Part shown: positions 47,824-55,832 of the stretch, piece by piece
Numbering within the stretch: position 1 is the stretch's first letter
How the letters are laid out: each line of letters opens with the position of its first letter
Source: Sulfurisoma sp963709555
GTDB lineage: Bacteria > Pseudomonadota > Gammaproteobacteria > Burkholderiales > Rhodocyclaceae
DNA length: 64,000 bases
Assembly (NCBI GenBank): GCA_963709555.1
Contig: CAVPWR010000006.1
Location: 154,313-218,312, forward strand
Direction of reading: 5' to 3'
Program-made: the position numbers and the translations under genes
Notes under the pieces: generated by a model
Told to the model about the DNA's origin: nothing
Databases searched by the model: none
What the model saw: the letters and a program-made list of their open reading frames with translations, nothing else

Positions 47824-48280
47824 ATGGCGGGCAACAAGAAGCCGGTTTCGGTCCTCGTCGTCATCCACACGCCGCGCTCGAAGTGCTGCTGCTCGAGCGC
47901 GCCGCCCACCCCGGCTACTGGCAGTCGGTCACCGGCAGCCTGGAAGGCGACGAAACACCGGCGGTCACGGCCGTGCGCGAGGTGGCTGAAGAGACGGGCA
48001 TCGCCTGCCGTCCCGCCGACCTGGTCGACTGGCGCATCTCCAACCGCTTCGAGATCTTCGCCCAGTGGCGCGACCGCTACCCCGCGGGCGTGACGCACAA
48101 CGTCGAGCACGTGTTCAGCCTGTGCGTCGCGCCCGGGCACGGCCGTCAGCGCTCGCCCCCGCCGAGCACCGCGCCTGGCGCTGGCTGCCCTGGCGCGAGG
48201 CCGCCGCGGCCTGTTTTTCCTGGACCAACCGCGACGCGATTCTCATGCTGGGCTCTGGCGTTCGGCGATCAGCGCCTTGA
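47824..48280 (+). CDS. nudB: Dihydroneopterin triphosphate diphosphatase, Nudix family (several frameshifts)
   Basis: ~150 residues. MAGNKKPVSVLVVIHTP from ATG 47824. After a one-base deletion at about 47866-47874: LEVLLLERAAHPGYWQSVTGSLEGDE, then VREVAEETGI. Together these form the Nudix box with the REVAEE core. DLVDWRISNRFEIF and RYPAGVTHNVEHVFSL follow, typical of NudB in folate synthesis. Two further single-base insertions near 48136-48140 and 48155-48160 precede the tail EHRAWRWLPWREAAAACFSWTNRDAIL. NudB commonly sits beside aspS in proteobacteria. The 3' end overlaps the convergent CWC gene. Confidence 0.85.
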
Positions 48281-48455
48281 GGCAGTCCGGGCAGTAGCAG
48301 GCACTGGCGTCCGGGTCGAGGCGCCCCAGAGCGGGCAATTCGGCGCACCAGCACTTGTCCATGCCGGCGCTCATGCCGCAGACGAACTCCCGGCCGCAGC
48401 GCGGGCAGGCGCCCAGGCCACGAATTACCCCTTGTAATGTGGCGTCTTTGTTCAT
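48243..48455 (-). CDS. Cysteine-rich CWC-type zinc protein
   Basis: 70 residues from ATG 48455 (MNKDATLQGVIRGL); an upstream in-frame ATG at 48512 would add 19 residues. The pattern CPRCGREFVCGMSAGMDKCWCAELP followed by CYCPDCLKALI holds eight cysteines and matches the small cysteine-rich CWC family. Function unknown, presumably metal binding. Convergent with nudB (38-base overlap) and divergent from hsp20. Confidence 0.8.
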   Translation of the reverse strand: MNKDATLQGVIRGLGACPRCGREFVCGMSAGMDKCWCAELPALGRLDPDASACYCPDCLKALIAERQSPA

Positions 48456-48504
48456 ATCTTTAAAGCACATGGTTTCTTTTCTCAACTCGGCCAAGGAGAA
48501 CATT

Positions 48505-48928
48505 ATGAGCAACCTGACGCGTTACGATCCGCTTGACGATCTCTTCCGCGGTTTCTTCGTTCGCCCCGTTGAATTGGGGCAATCGCCCGAAGCGCCGTCG
48601 ATCAAGATCGACGTGAAGGAGCAGGAGAAGGCTTTTGTCGTCCACGCCGAAATGCCTGGCATCAAGAAGGAAGACATCCACGTCAATATCGACGGCCCGA
48701 TGGTGTCGATCTCGGCCGAGCGCAAGCAGGAAAAGGAAATCAAGGACGAAAAGGATCCCGCCCGCGTGCTGCGCACCGAACGCTACTTCGGCAAGGTGTC
48801 GCGCAGTTTCCAGCTCGGCCAGGACATCGACGACGCCAAGGCCAGCGCGAAATTCACGGACGGGGTGCTTGAACTGACGCTGCCGAAGAAGACTGCGGCG
48901 CAGCACAAAGCGCCTGGCGATCGACTAG
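48505..48928 (+). CDS. Small heat shock protein Hsp20 (frameshift at the last codons)
   Basis: ~141 residues. The alpha-crystallin domain (APSIKIDVKEQEKAFVVHAEMPGIKKEDIHVNIDGPMVSISAERKQE) and a C-terminal DGVLELTLPKK are typical of IbpA-like chaperones. As given, the frame runs on to 49044. An extra A in CACAAAGCG at about 48907-48911 hides the normal end QHKRLAID with stop at 48926-48928, just before a terminator. ATG 48505 has an AAGGAGA ribosome site. No heat-shock promoter or ROSE-like thermometer could be shown. Confidence 0.9.
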
Positions 48929-48949
48929 GCGCCGCGTTGGGTGCCGCGG

Positions 48950-48973
48950 AACGGGGCTGCGGCCCCGTTTTTC
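48950..48973 (+). terminator. Terminator after hsp20, possibly bidirectional
   Basis: Stem ACGGGGC / GCCCCGT around a short TGCG loop, followed by TTTTTC on the plus strand. It also lies just beyond the likely end of the convergent YdcF-like gene. Confidence 0.85.
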
Positions 48974-48976
48974 GTT

Positions 48977-49726
48977 TCATCCGACGCAGGCGGTACCAGA
49001 GCAGGCCAATCCACTCGTGCATGGCGGCGCGGGCTTTGCCGTAACCCTTGGGCAGGAAACCGAGAGGCGTCAGCGAATTGCGGTCGAACAAAGTCGGTGC
49101 TGGCGACCACGGCAAGACCCGTTTCACTGAAAGAGCGCAGGGAGCGTGGCATGTGTCAGGAATGGGTCACCAGCAGTACATGGGTGATGCCATCGCGCCT
49201 GAGGAGTTCGGCCGAGATAGCGGGCATTTTCCCGGGTGTTGGTTGGATGCTCCCTCGATCCAGCGCACCGGCACGTTGAATTCATTAATGAGCACGCGTC
49301 GCATCGTCTCCGCCTCGCTCAAATCGCCGCCGTCCGGCTTGCCGCCGGTCACGAGGAGGGGAAGGCCGGTTTCGCGCTGCAACTTGGCCGCGTAGCGCAA
49401 CCGCAGCAACGTTCGCAGCCCCGGCCGTGTCGCCCCCGTACTCCGGCGCCTCGCGATAGCGGCCGCCGCCGAGAACCACGATGGCCTGGGCCTGCTGCAG
49501 TTGCGCCGGGGTGACGGGTTCCCCTTCCAGCGTCCGCAGCATCGAATTGCCGACCACCGGCAGGCGAGAGAACGAAAATAGCGCCAGGCTCGCTCCCCAC
49601 CAGCGTTCTGGCCAGCCGCGGCCGGCGTTGCCAGAGTCCCCAGCCCAGCCCAGCCAGCAACAGGCCATTGAGCGGCGGTAGCAGGAAGGCGGCAAGAATG
49701 TTGGTGAGGAGCCAGCTGATCGACAT
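48977..49726 (-). CDS. YdcF/ElyC-like DUF218 membrane protein (several frameshifts)
   Basis: ~250 residues when pieced together. N-terminal membrane helices MSISWLLTNILAAFLLPPLNG and LLLAGLGWGLW lead into the DUF218 fold (SLPVVGNSMLRTLE, AQAIVVLGGGRYREAPEYGG, LRYAAKLQRETGLPLLVTGGKPDGG, LSEAETMRRVLINEFNVPVRWIEGAS, MPRSLRSFSETGLAVVASTDF). The end is a C-terminal HEWIGLLWYRLR. The pieces are in different frames with at least four indels. ElyC-type proteins act in envelope maintenance; the reaction is unknown. The true stop is uncertain; 48977 is the stop in one frame next to the terminator. A near copy of the dispersed 17-mer encodes VASTDF. Confidence 0.75.
49090..49112 (-). repeat. Near copy of the dispersed 17-mer inside the YdcF-like gene
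   Basis: AAAGTCGGTGCTGGCG with ACCACGG following; one internal mismatch and one T fewer than the consensus. It could also be a chance match to the common VVxxxTDF motif of the family. Confidence 0.4.
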
Positions 49727-49792
49727 GCAGCGGTTTCCGGGTGCGGGCGAGCCCGCTAGAATGCCCATTTTCCCACGTATCCGGCGACTCCC

Positions 49793-50677
49793 ATGAGCGA
49801 GAACCTCTCCCCCAACACCAAGGCCAAGATCCTCGGCGAAGCGCTGCCCTACATCAAGCGCTTCTTCGACAAGACCATCGTCATCAAGTACGGCGGCAAC
49901 GCCATGACCGACCCGAAGCTGCAGGACGGCTTCGCCCGCGACGTGGTGCTGCTCAAGCTGGTCGGCATGAATCCGGTGGTGGTGCATGGCGGCGGCCCGC
50001 AGATCGAGGACCTGCTCAAGCGCGTCGGCAAGCAGGGCACCTTCATCCAGGGCATGCGCGTCACCGACGAGGAGACCATGGACATCGTCGAGATGGTGCT
50101 CGGCGGCCAGGTGAACAAGGAAATCGTCAACCTCATCAACCAGCACGGCGGCAAGGCCGTGGGCCTCACCGGCCAGGACGGCAACTTCATCCGCGCCAAG
50201 AAGCTCCTCCTCCAGAACAAGGACAAGCCGGACGAGATGATCGACATCGGCTCGGTCGGCGAGATCACCTCGATCGATCCAACGCTGATCGCCTTCCTCG
50301 ATACCGGCGACTTCATCCCGGTGATCGCGCCGATCGGCGTCGGTCCCAAGGGCGAGACCTACAACATCAACGCCGACGTCGTCGCCGGCAAGATCGCCGA
50401 GGTGCTCAACGCCGAGAAGCTGGTACTGCTCACCAACACGCCGGGCGTGCTCAACCAGGCCGGCGAATTGCTGACCGGCATCACGCCGAAGGAAATCGAC
50501 GCCATGGTCGAGGACGGTACGCTCTCGGGCGGCATGCTGCCCAAAATCGGTTCGGCACTCGACGCGGCGCGCAGCGGCGTGAAGAGCGTGCACATCATCG
50601 ACGGCCGCGTCGAGCACGCGCTGCTGCTGGAGATCCTCACCGACGAGGGCGTCGGCACGCTGATCAAGTCGAAGTAA
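49793..50677 (+). CDS. argB: Acetylglutamate kinase
   Basis: 294 residues. Phosphorylates N-acetylglutamate, the second arginine step. VIKYGGNAMTD (ATP binding Lys/Gly), VVVHGGGPQIEDLLKR, VNLINQHGGKAVGLTGQDGN, NINADVVAGKIAEVL and LVLLTNTPGVLN are intact. The N-terminal helix is of the arginine-feedback type in many proteobacteria. Followed immediately by a HAD gene with GTG start at 50678. No frameshift. Confidence 0.96.
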   Translation: MSENLSPNTKAKILGEALPYIKRFFDKTIVIKYGGNAMTDPKLQDGFARDVVLLKLVGMNPVVVHGGGPQIEDLLKRVGKQGTFIQGMRVTDEETMDIVEMVLGGQVNKEIVNLINQHGGKAVGLTGQDGNFIRAKKLLLQNKDKPDEMIDIGSVGEITSIDPTLIAFLDTGDFIPVIAPIGVGPKGETYNINADVVAGKIAEVLNAEKLVLLTNTPGVLNQAGELLTGITPKEIDAMVEDGTLSGGMLPKIGSALDAARSGVKSVHIIDGRVEHALLLEILTDEGVGTLIKSK

Positions 50678-51322
50678 GTGAACGCCCGCGAGCGGGTCTG
50701 GCTGTTCGACCTCGACAACACCCTCCACGACGCCAGCCCGCACATCTTTCCGCACATCCACCGCTCGATGCGCGAGTACATCGAGCGCCTGCTCGGCGTC
50801 GATGCGGCCGAGGCGTCGCGCATCCGCGAGCGGTACTGGACGCGTTACGGCACCACGCTTGCAGGACTGGTGCGGCATCATGGCATCGACCCGCACCATT
50901 TCCTCGCCGAAACCCACCATTTCGACGACCTGCCGCGCATGGTGGTGTTCGACCGCGCCATCGGCCCCATGTTGGCGCGGCTGCCCGGACGCAAGTTCGT
51001 CTTCTCCAACGCACCGCAAGCCTACGCCACGGCCGTGATCGACATCATGGGCGTGCGCAACCTGTTCGAAGGCGTATGGACGATAGAACGGCTGCGCTTC
51101 GCGCAAAAGCCGAGCCTTGCGGGCTTCCGCCGCCTGCTGTCGCGCGAGCGCCTGCGTCCGGCACAGTGCGTGATGATCGAAGACAGCGCCGCCAACCTCA
51201 AGCCCGCCCGCCAGCTCGGCATGAAGACCGTGCTGATCGGCAGCTCACAGCGCGTCCCAGCCTGGGTCGACCTGAGGCTACAATCCGTGCTCGACCTGCC
51301 CCGCCACCTCGGACGACTCTGA
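50678..51322 (+). CDS. HAD-family pyrimidine 5'-nucleotidase
   Basis: 214 residues from GTG 50678. WLFDLDNTLHDASPHIFPHIHRSMREYI (motif I DxDxT), FVFSNAPQAYATAV (motif II) and QCVMIEDSAANLKPARQLGMKTVLIG (motif IV) match the Sdt1/PHM8-like pyrimidine 5'-nucleotidase group. Probably dephosphorylates UMP/CMP or related compounds. It sits between argB and slmA with a 1-base overlap, an arrangement I recognise from other betaproteobacteria. Confidence 0.88.
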   Translation: MNARERVWLFDLDNTLHDASPHIFPHIHRSMREYIERLLGVDAAEASRIRERYWTRYGTTLAGLVRHHGIDPHHFLAETHHFDDLPRMVVFDRAIGPMLARLPGRKFVFSNAPQAYATAVIDIMGVRNLFEGVWTIERLRFAQKPSLAGFRRLLSRERLRPAQCVMIEDSAANLKPARQLGMKTVLIGSSQRVPAWVDLRLQSVLDLPRHLGRL

Positions 51323-51909
51323 TGCGCGCCAACACCGATCCCAAGCTGAGCGAAAGAAAGCTGCAGATCCTGCAGACCATCGCCACCATGCTCGAAGACC
51401 CGGCGGGCGAGAAGGTGACGACCGCCGCGCTGGCCGCGCGGCTCGACGTTTCCGAGGCCGCGCTCTATCGCCACTTCGCCAGCAAGGCGCAGATGTACGA
51501 AGGGCTGATCGAGTTCATCGAATCCAGCCTGTTCTCGGTCATCAACCAGATCGCCGCCGACGAGGAAGCCGGCCTCAAGCAGGCCGAGATGATCGTCGTC
51601 ACCCTGCTGCGCTTCGCCCAGAAGAACAAGGGGCTGACCCGCGTGCTCATCGGCGACGCCCTGGTGCATGAAAATTCCCGGCTGCAGGCGCGCATCAACC
51701 AGCTGCTCGACCGCATCGAAGCCACCCTGCGGCAGAGCCTCAAGGTGGCCATGACCCAGGGTACGCTCCCCGCCGCACACGACGCAGCCGCACATGCCGA
51801 CATGCTGATCTGCTACACCGTCGGCCGCTGGCAGCGCTTCGTCAAGGGCGGCTTCAGCGATGACCCGCTCGGCAGCTGGCCGCAACAATGGCCGCTGCTT
51901 GCCGCATAA
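51322..51909 (+). CDS. slmA: TetR-family nucleoid occlusion factor SlmA
   Basis: 195 residues. The N-terminal TetR HTH (VTTAALAARLDVSEAALYRHFASKAQMYEGLIEFI) and the C-terminal regulatory domain (RINQLLDRIEATLRQSLKVAMTQG, YTVGRWQRFVKGGF) match SlmA, which binds DNA and blocks FtsZ assembly over the nucleoid. ATG 51322 overlaps the previous stop. Its predicted FtsZ target is encoded at 18.8-19.9 kb. Confidence 0.92.
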   Translation: MRANTDPKLSERKLQILQTIATMLEDPAGEKVTTAALAARLDVSEAALYRHFASKAQMYEGLIEFIESSLFSVINQIAADEEAGLKQAEMIVVTLLRFAQKNKGLTRVLIGDALVHENSRLQARINQLLDRIEATLRQSLKVAMTQGTLPAAHDAAAHADMLICYTVGRWQRFVKGGFSDDPLGSWPQQWPLLAA

Positions 51910-51935
51910 CCGTTTCGAGGGAGGAAGGAAAGACC

Positions 51936-52469
51936 ATGGCCAAGACGACGAAAGTCACCAAGACCGCCAAGGCGCCGGCAAAAAAACCGGCCGCCAAGCC
52001 TGCGCCAAGGAAGCCCGCCGCGCGCGCCAAGCCGGCGACCGGCATGGTGCTGAGCGAACTCAAATTGCTGGCCAAGGAGTTGAACGAGGCAGCGAAAGGC
52101 ATCAGCCGCGCCGCCAAACATGACCCCAAGGCCATCGCCGCCACGCTCGGCAATGTCGAGCGCATGACCGCCGATGCCGCCACCCGCTCGCTCGCCGAGG
52201 CCGAGGCCGCCAAGCAGATTCTCGCCGCGACGCGCGACTCCCTCGGCCACGACTGGAGCCGCAAGGAAATCGACGAAGCGCTGCGCATGGTCTCGGCACA
52301 CCTGACCCACATCATCGTCGCCCAGGAATTCCAGGATCTCGCCGGCCAGGCCATCCGCAAGGCGATGAAGGCGCTGGTCGGCGCCATCGTGGTCGAGACC
52401 GTCGCCGGCGAGGACAAGAAGCTGAGCCAGAGTGAAGCCGACGCGCTGATGAAGGCTTTGATGCCCTGA
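51936..52469 (+). CDS. CheZ-like protein with Lys/Ala/Pro-rich N terminus
   Basis: 177 residues. The first ~35 are Lys/Ala/Pro repeats (KTAKAPAKKPAAKPAPRK), like histone H1-type tails. The rest is helical and contains LTHIIVAQEFQDLAGQAIRKAMKALVGAIVV. EFQDLAGQAI resembles the catalytic DFQDLTGQxI helix of CheZ, the phosphatase that removes phosphate from CheY through an Asp and a Gln. At this size it has only part of CheZ's long hairpin. ATG 51936 has a GAGGAAGG ribosome site and lies 26 bases after slmA. The CheZ link is by motif only and no chemotaxis gene is nearby. Confidence 0.65.
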   Translation: MAKTTKVTKTAKAPAKKPAAKPAPRKPAARAKPATGMVLSELKLLAKELNEAAKGISRAAKHDPKAIAATLGNVERMTADAATRSLAEAEAAKQILAATRDSLGHDWSRKEIDEALRMVSAHLTHIIVAQEFQDLAGQAIRKAMKALVGAIVVETVAGEDKKLSQSEADALMKALMP

Positions 52470-52628
52470 GGGGCATCAAAGCGCCCCCCCTCCGGCCCCG
52501 CGCCCTCGACGGCGGGGTGACCGGCTTGCTCGCTGCGCTCGATTGTTGCGGGGGAGCACCGTCCCGCCAGCGCGCCCTGCAGGAAGTCGGCCCAAGGAAG
52601 TGCGGAGCACCCTTGGGGTAACGACGTT
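52470..52628. other. Intergenic region between CheZ-like gene and hemB
   Basis: 159 bases where the two genes converge. GCCCTGAGGGGC at the start may form a small stem. CACCGTCCCGCCAGCGC (52557-52573) matches the 5' part of the dispersed repeat, then diverges before the GACTTTT end. No T-tailed terminator was found. CCAAGGAAGTGCGGAGCACCCTTGG (52592-52616) can fold as a hairpin near the hemB 3' end. Confidence 0.5.
52557..52573 (+). repeat. Partial dispersed-repeat copy downstream of hemB
   Basis: CACCGTCCCGCCAGCGC shares the 5' extension and first nine bases of the core; the GACTTTT end is missing. Intergenic. Confidence 0.45.
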
Positions 52629-53639
52629 TTACTTCTTGAGCGCCGCCGCTGCTTCCAGCGCAAAGTAGGTGAGGATGCCGTCGGCACCGGCGCGCTTGAA
52701 GCAGAGCAGCGCCTCGAGCATGCAGGCGTCGTGGTCGAGCCAGCCGTTGGCGGCGGCGGCCTTGAGCATGGCGTATTCACCGCTCACCTGATAGGCGTAA
52801 GTCGGCACGCCGAATGCGTCCTTGACCCGGCGCACGATGTCCAGGTAAGGCATGCCCGGCTTGACCATCACCATGTCGGCGCCCTCGTCGATGTCGAGCG
52901 CTACTTCGCGCAGCGCCTCGTCGGAGTTGGCCGGGTCCATCTGGTAGGTGTATTTGTTGCCCTTGCCGAGGTTACCGGCCGAGCCGACGGCATCGCGGAA
53001 CGGTCCGTAGAATGAAGACGCGTACTTCGCCGCGTAGGCGAGGATGCGGGTGTGGATCAGTTTCTCGCCGTCGAGGGCGCTGCGGATGCGGCCGATGCGG
53101 CCGTCCATCATGTCCGAGGGCGCCACCACGTCGGCACCGGCACGGGCATGGCAAAGCGCCTGCTTCTCCAGCGCGGCCAGGGTCTCATCGTTGAGCACGT
53201 AGCCGGTGGGATCGCGCGGGTCGATCAGGCCATCCTGGCCGTGGCTGGTATAGGGATCGAGCGCCACGTCGGTGATCACGCCGAGTTCGGGAAACTCCTG
53301 CTTCAGCTTCGCCACCACCGTCGGCACTAGGCCCTTGGGATTCCAAGCCTCCTCGGCGCCTTCGCTCTTCTTCTTCGCGTCGATGACCGGGAACAGCGCC
53401 AGCGCCGGAATGCCCAATTTCAACGCCTTTTCCGCCAGTGGCAGCAGGCGATCCAGCGTCATGCGTTCGACGCCCGGCATCGATGCCACCTTTTCGACCT
53501 TCTTCTTTCCATCCAGCATGAACACCGGGTAGATGAAATCAGCCGGCGTCAGCGCGTTCTCGCGCATCAGGCGGCGCGAAAAATCGTCGCGGCGCATGCG
53601 GCGCATCCGCGTCGCAGGAAATACACCCTTTGGATTCAT
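52629..53639 (-). CDS. hemB: Delta-aminolevulinic acid dehydratase (porphobilinogen synthase)
   Basis: 336 residues from ATG 53639 (MNPKGVFPATRMRRMRRDDFSRRL). Joins two ALA molecules into porphobilinogen. MLDGKKKVEKVASMPGVERMT, GVITDVALDPYTSHGQDG, GADVVAPSDMMDGRIGRIR, SSFYGPFRDAVGS (first active-site region), DPANSDEALREVALDIDEGADMVMVKPGMPYLDIVR (Schiff-base Lys) and YQVSGEYAM are conserved. DVALDPYTSHGQDG lacks the Cys-rich zinc site, as in Mg-dependent forms. The frame extends 20 codons upstream but the internal Met fits family starts. Confidence 0.95.
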   Translation of the reverse strand: MNPKGVFPATRMRRMRRDDFSRRLMRENALTPADFIYPVFMLDGKKKVEKVASMPGVERMTLDRLLPLAEKALKLGIPALALFPVIDAKKKSEGAEEAWNPKGLVPTVVAKLKQEFPELGVITDVALDPYTSHGQDGLIDPRDPTGYVLNDETLAALEKQALCHARAGADVVAPSDMMDGRIGRIRSALDGEKLIHTRILAYAAKYASSFYGPFRDAVGSAGNLGKGNKYTYQMDPANSDEALREVALDIDEGADMVMVKPGMPYLDIVRRVKDAFGVPTYAYQVSGEYAMLKAAAANGWLDHDACMLEALLCFKRAGADGILTYFALEAAAALKK

Positions 53640-53792
53640 GGTCTTACCCCGAAAACTCATTGGAAATTTACTGGAACTTTGCCCACTATTTTCTATCATA
53701 GAGAGCGGATGGTGTTGAGCTATCCCCCGCTTAACCTCCCTGAGCGGGTGCCTTAATCCCCTTAAGGCAATTTCCGCCCCCGGCCCCGCCGG

Positions 53793-53825
53793 GGGTTTTC
53801 TTTTGGCTGCGCCAAAAGAAAACCC
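53793..53825. terminator. Bidirectional terminator hairpin between hemB and engB
   Basis: Perfect 15-bp stem GGGTTTTCTTTTGGC (53793-53807) / GCCAAAAGAAAACCC (53811-53825) with loop TGC. It is preceded by CCCCCGGCCCCGCCGGGGG (53777-53795), which forms a second stem with TTTTCTTTT after it. 53749-53769 (TGCCTTAA...TTAAGGCA) is a third small dyad. The 272-base gap 53640-53911 holds no gene. Confidence 0.75.
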
Positions 53826-53911
53826 TGCGGGAAATCAGGGCCCTCCCTCCCCCATCCCCGCCCAACGCAAACGTCGCCTTCGCGACTTTCCCTCGCGGGA
53901 GGGGCGACTGA

Positions 53912-54541
53912 TTAGGTCTCCTCGGCTGCGTCTGTCTCGATTTTCATCCACGGAGCAATTACCGCCTCCGCTTCGTCCATGCCGGTCTTCTTGAGACTGG
54001 AGAAGAGCTGCACCGTAATGGGGCAGGCGTACTCGGCGGCGACCTTCTTCGTGTCGCGCAAAACTTTCGCCTGTTCCTGCCGCGTCAGCTTGTCGGACTT
54101 GGTCAGCAGGCAATGGATCGGCCGGCCGCTGACGGCGAACCAGGCCACCATCTGCCGGTCGAGTTCGGTGAAGGGACGGCGCGAGTCCATGATCAACACC
54201 AGGCCGACCAGGTTCTCCCGCTCCGTCAGGTAGCGCTCGAGCAGGCCCCGCCACTGGCGGCGCACATTCTCCGGCACCTGGGCATAGCCGTAGCCCGGCA
54301 GGTCGATCAGCGCCGCGCCGTTCCTCATGCGAAAAACGTTGATGAGCTGGGTGCGTCCCGGCGTCTTGGAAACGAAGGCCAGGCGAGTGTGGCCCACCAG
54401 GGTGTTGAGGGCCGAGGACTTGCCCGCGTTGGAACGACCGGCGAAGGCGATTTCCGGGGCGAGCGACGGCGGCAATCCGTCCGGCTGGGCGACCGAGATC
54501 TCGAAAGCGGCGTGACGGAAGAGCGAAACGGGCGGCGCCAT
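53912..54541 (-). CDS. engB: Ribosome biogenesis GTPase EngB (YihA/YsxC)
   Basis: 209 residues from ATG 54541. PEIAFAGRSNAGKSSALNTLVG (G1), KTPGRTQLINVF (G2), LIDLPGYGYAQVPENVR (G3), LVLIMDSRRPFTELDRQMVAWF and CLLTKSDKLTRQEQAKVL (G4) are typical. Assists 50S assembly. It is divergent from the cytochrome c4 gene, a conserved arrangement in proteobacteria. An in-frame ATG six codons upstream (54559) is less likely. Confidence 0.95.
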   Translation of the reverse strand: MAPPVSLFRHAAFEISVAQPDGLPPSLAPEIAFAGRSNAGKSSALNTLVGHTRLAFVSKTPGRTQLINVFRMRNGAALIDLPGYGYAQVPENVRRQWRGLLERYLTERENLVGLVLIMDSRRPFTELDRQMVAWFAVSGRPIHCLLTKSDKLTRQEQAKVLRDTKKVAAEYACPITVQLFSSLKKTGMDEAEAVIAPWMKIETDAAEET

Positions 54542-54654
54542 GGCGGCGGAGGGGTGCAAATCGGGGTGGGTAATGCGGAAACCGCAGGAGCTAGGTTAGA
54601 ATAACACGTTTGTGAATCCCGTCCGCTGTCCGGAACGATGTTAGGAGCCCTGAA

Positions 54655-55299
54655 ATGACCCGCTTTCTGCTGCCGCTGATCGTGGCTGCCGCCGTCGCCA
54701 ATGCCGCCAACGCCAGCGAGCCCGTCAAGGCCGCGCCCAAGGCCGATCCCGCCAAGGGCCAGGTCATCGCCACCACCGTCTGCGCCGCCTGCCATGCCGC
54801 CGACGGCAACAGCACCGGTCCCGCCAATCCCAAGATCGCCGGCCAGCATGCCGAATATCTGCTCAAGCAGATGAAGAACTTCAAGGCCGCCGATGGCAAG
54901 CAGCCCGAGCGCGTCAATGCCGTCATGAACGGCATGATCGCCCCCTACGACGAAGCGCAGATGCGCGATCTCGCTGCCTACTTCTCGATGCAGCAGCAGA
55001 AGGGCGAGCAGGCCAAGAATCGCGAGACCATCGAGGCCGGCCAGAAGCTCTACCGCGCCGGCGACAAGAGCAAGGGCCTGGCCGCCTGCGCCGCCTGCCA
55101 CGGCCCGGCCGGTGCCGGCATCCCCGCCCAGTACCCGCGCATCCAGGGCCAGTACGCCGAGTACATCGAGGCGCAGCTGAAAGCCTTCCGCGACGGCACC
55201 CGCGCCAATGACCCGGCCAAGATGATGCGCATGATCGCCATCAAGATGACCGACCCCGAGATCAAGGCCGTGTCCGACTACATCGCCGGCCTGCGCTGA
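54655..55299 (+). CDS. Periplasmic dihaem cytochrome c4
   Basis: 214 residues. Signal peptide (LLPLIVAAAVANAANA). Two class I haem domains follow: TTVCAACHAADGNSTGPANPKIAGQHAEYLLKQM and LAACAACHGPAGAGIPAQYPRIQGQYAEYIEAQL. Each has CxxCH and a downstream Met ligand region (NAVMNGMIAPYDE, MMRMIAIKMTDPE). Donates electrons to terminal oxidases. ATG 54655 follows TAGGAGC. A clear terminator follows. Confidence 0.95.
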   Translation: MTRFLLPLIVAAAVANAANASEPVKAAPKADPAKGQVIATTVCAACHAADGNSTGPANPKIAGQHAEYLLKQMKNFKAADGKQPERVNAVMNGMIAPYDEAQMRDLAAYFSMQQQKGEQAKNRETIEAGQKLYRAGDKSKGLAACAACHGPAGAGIPAQYPRIQGQYAEYIEAQLKAFRDGTRANDPAKMMRMIAIKMTDPEIKAVSDYIAGLR

Positions 55300-55317
55300 G
55301 CAAGACTCTCAGCCAGG

Positions 55318-55343
55318 AAAAAGGGCGGCCTGGCCGCCCTTTT
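55318..55343 (+). terminator. Terminator after cytochrome c4
   Basis: AAAAGGGCGGCC / GGCCGCCCTTTT, a 12-bp inverted repeat overlapping at its centre (CCTGG), with A-tract before and T-tract after, so it could act in both directions. Confidence 0.9.
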
Positions 55344-55368
55344 GCGTTGACGCGCTTCCGCCCCCTGG

Positions 55369-55674
55369 TCAGGCGAGCCAGCGGTAGATGAAAAAAAGAC
55401 CCAGCGCCATCAGCGTATAGACGATCGCGTCGGAAAACGGGTGGCCCTTGCCCACCGTCAGCCGCCCGCGCGTGGCAAGCACGAAAATCGCCACGCCGCC
55501 AACCAGCACCGGCAGCATCACCAGCGGCTTGTGCACCGTGGCCTGCCAGGTTGCGCCAAGTAGCTGCCCACCCCAGCCGCCCTCGCGGAATGCCTCCCAC
55601 GACAGGCCGGCAATCCCCGCCATCATGAGGAAGAAGGCGAGGATTCCCCAAACGTCAGCGAGCGTCCATTTCAT
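55369..55674 (-). CDS. Small membrane protein of unknown function
   Basis: 101 residues with three hydrophobic segments (VWGILAFFLMMAGIAGLSW; PLVMLPVLVGGVAIFVLAT; DAIVYTLMALGLFFIYRWL). No motif recognised. Convergent with the cytochrome c4 gene across the shared terminator. Its start is 158 bases upstream of and divergent from msrP. Codon pattern and clear membrane character support it as real. Confidence 0.65.
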   Translation of the reverse strand: MKWTLADVWGILAFFLMMAGIAGLSWEAFREGGWGGQLLGATWQATVHKPLVMLPVLVGGVAIFVLATRGRLTVGKGHPFSDAIVYTLMALGLFFIYRWLA

Positions 55675-55832
55675 GTTTTAGTTCCCGATTCTGCTGATGA
55701 AGATGTTGCCGGCATGCTACCCGCTTGCACGGCGCTTGAGAAGCGCCGCCAGGGGCTCGAGCAGATTCGCCGACATTGCGCCAGGGGCTATCATGGGAAC
55801 CAAACGGCAACGCGCCTGCCCAATTCGCCAGC

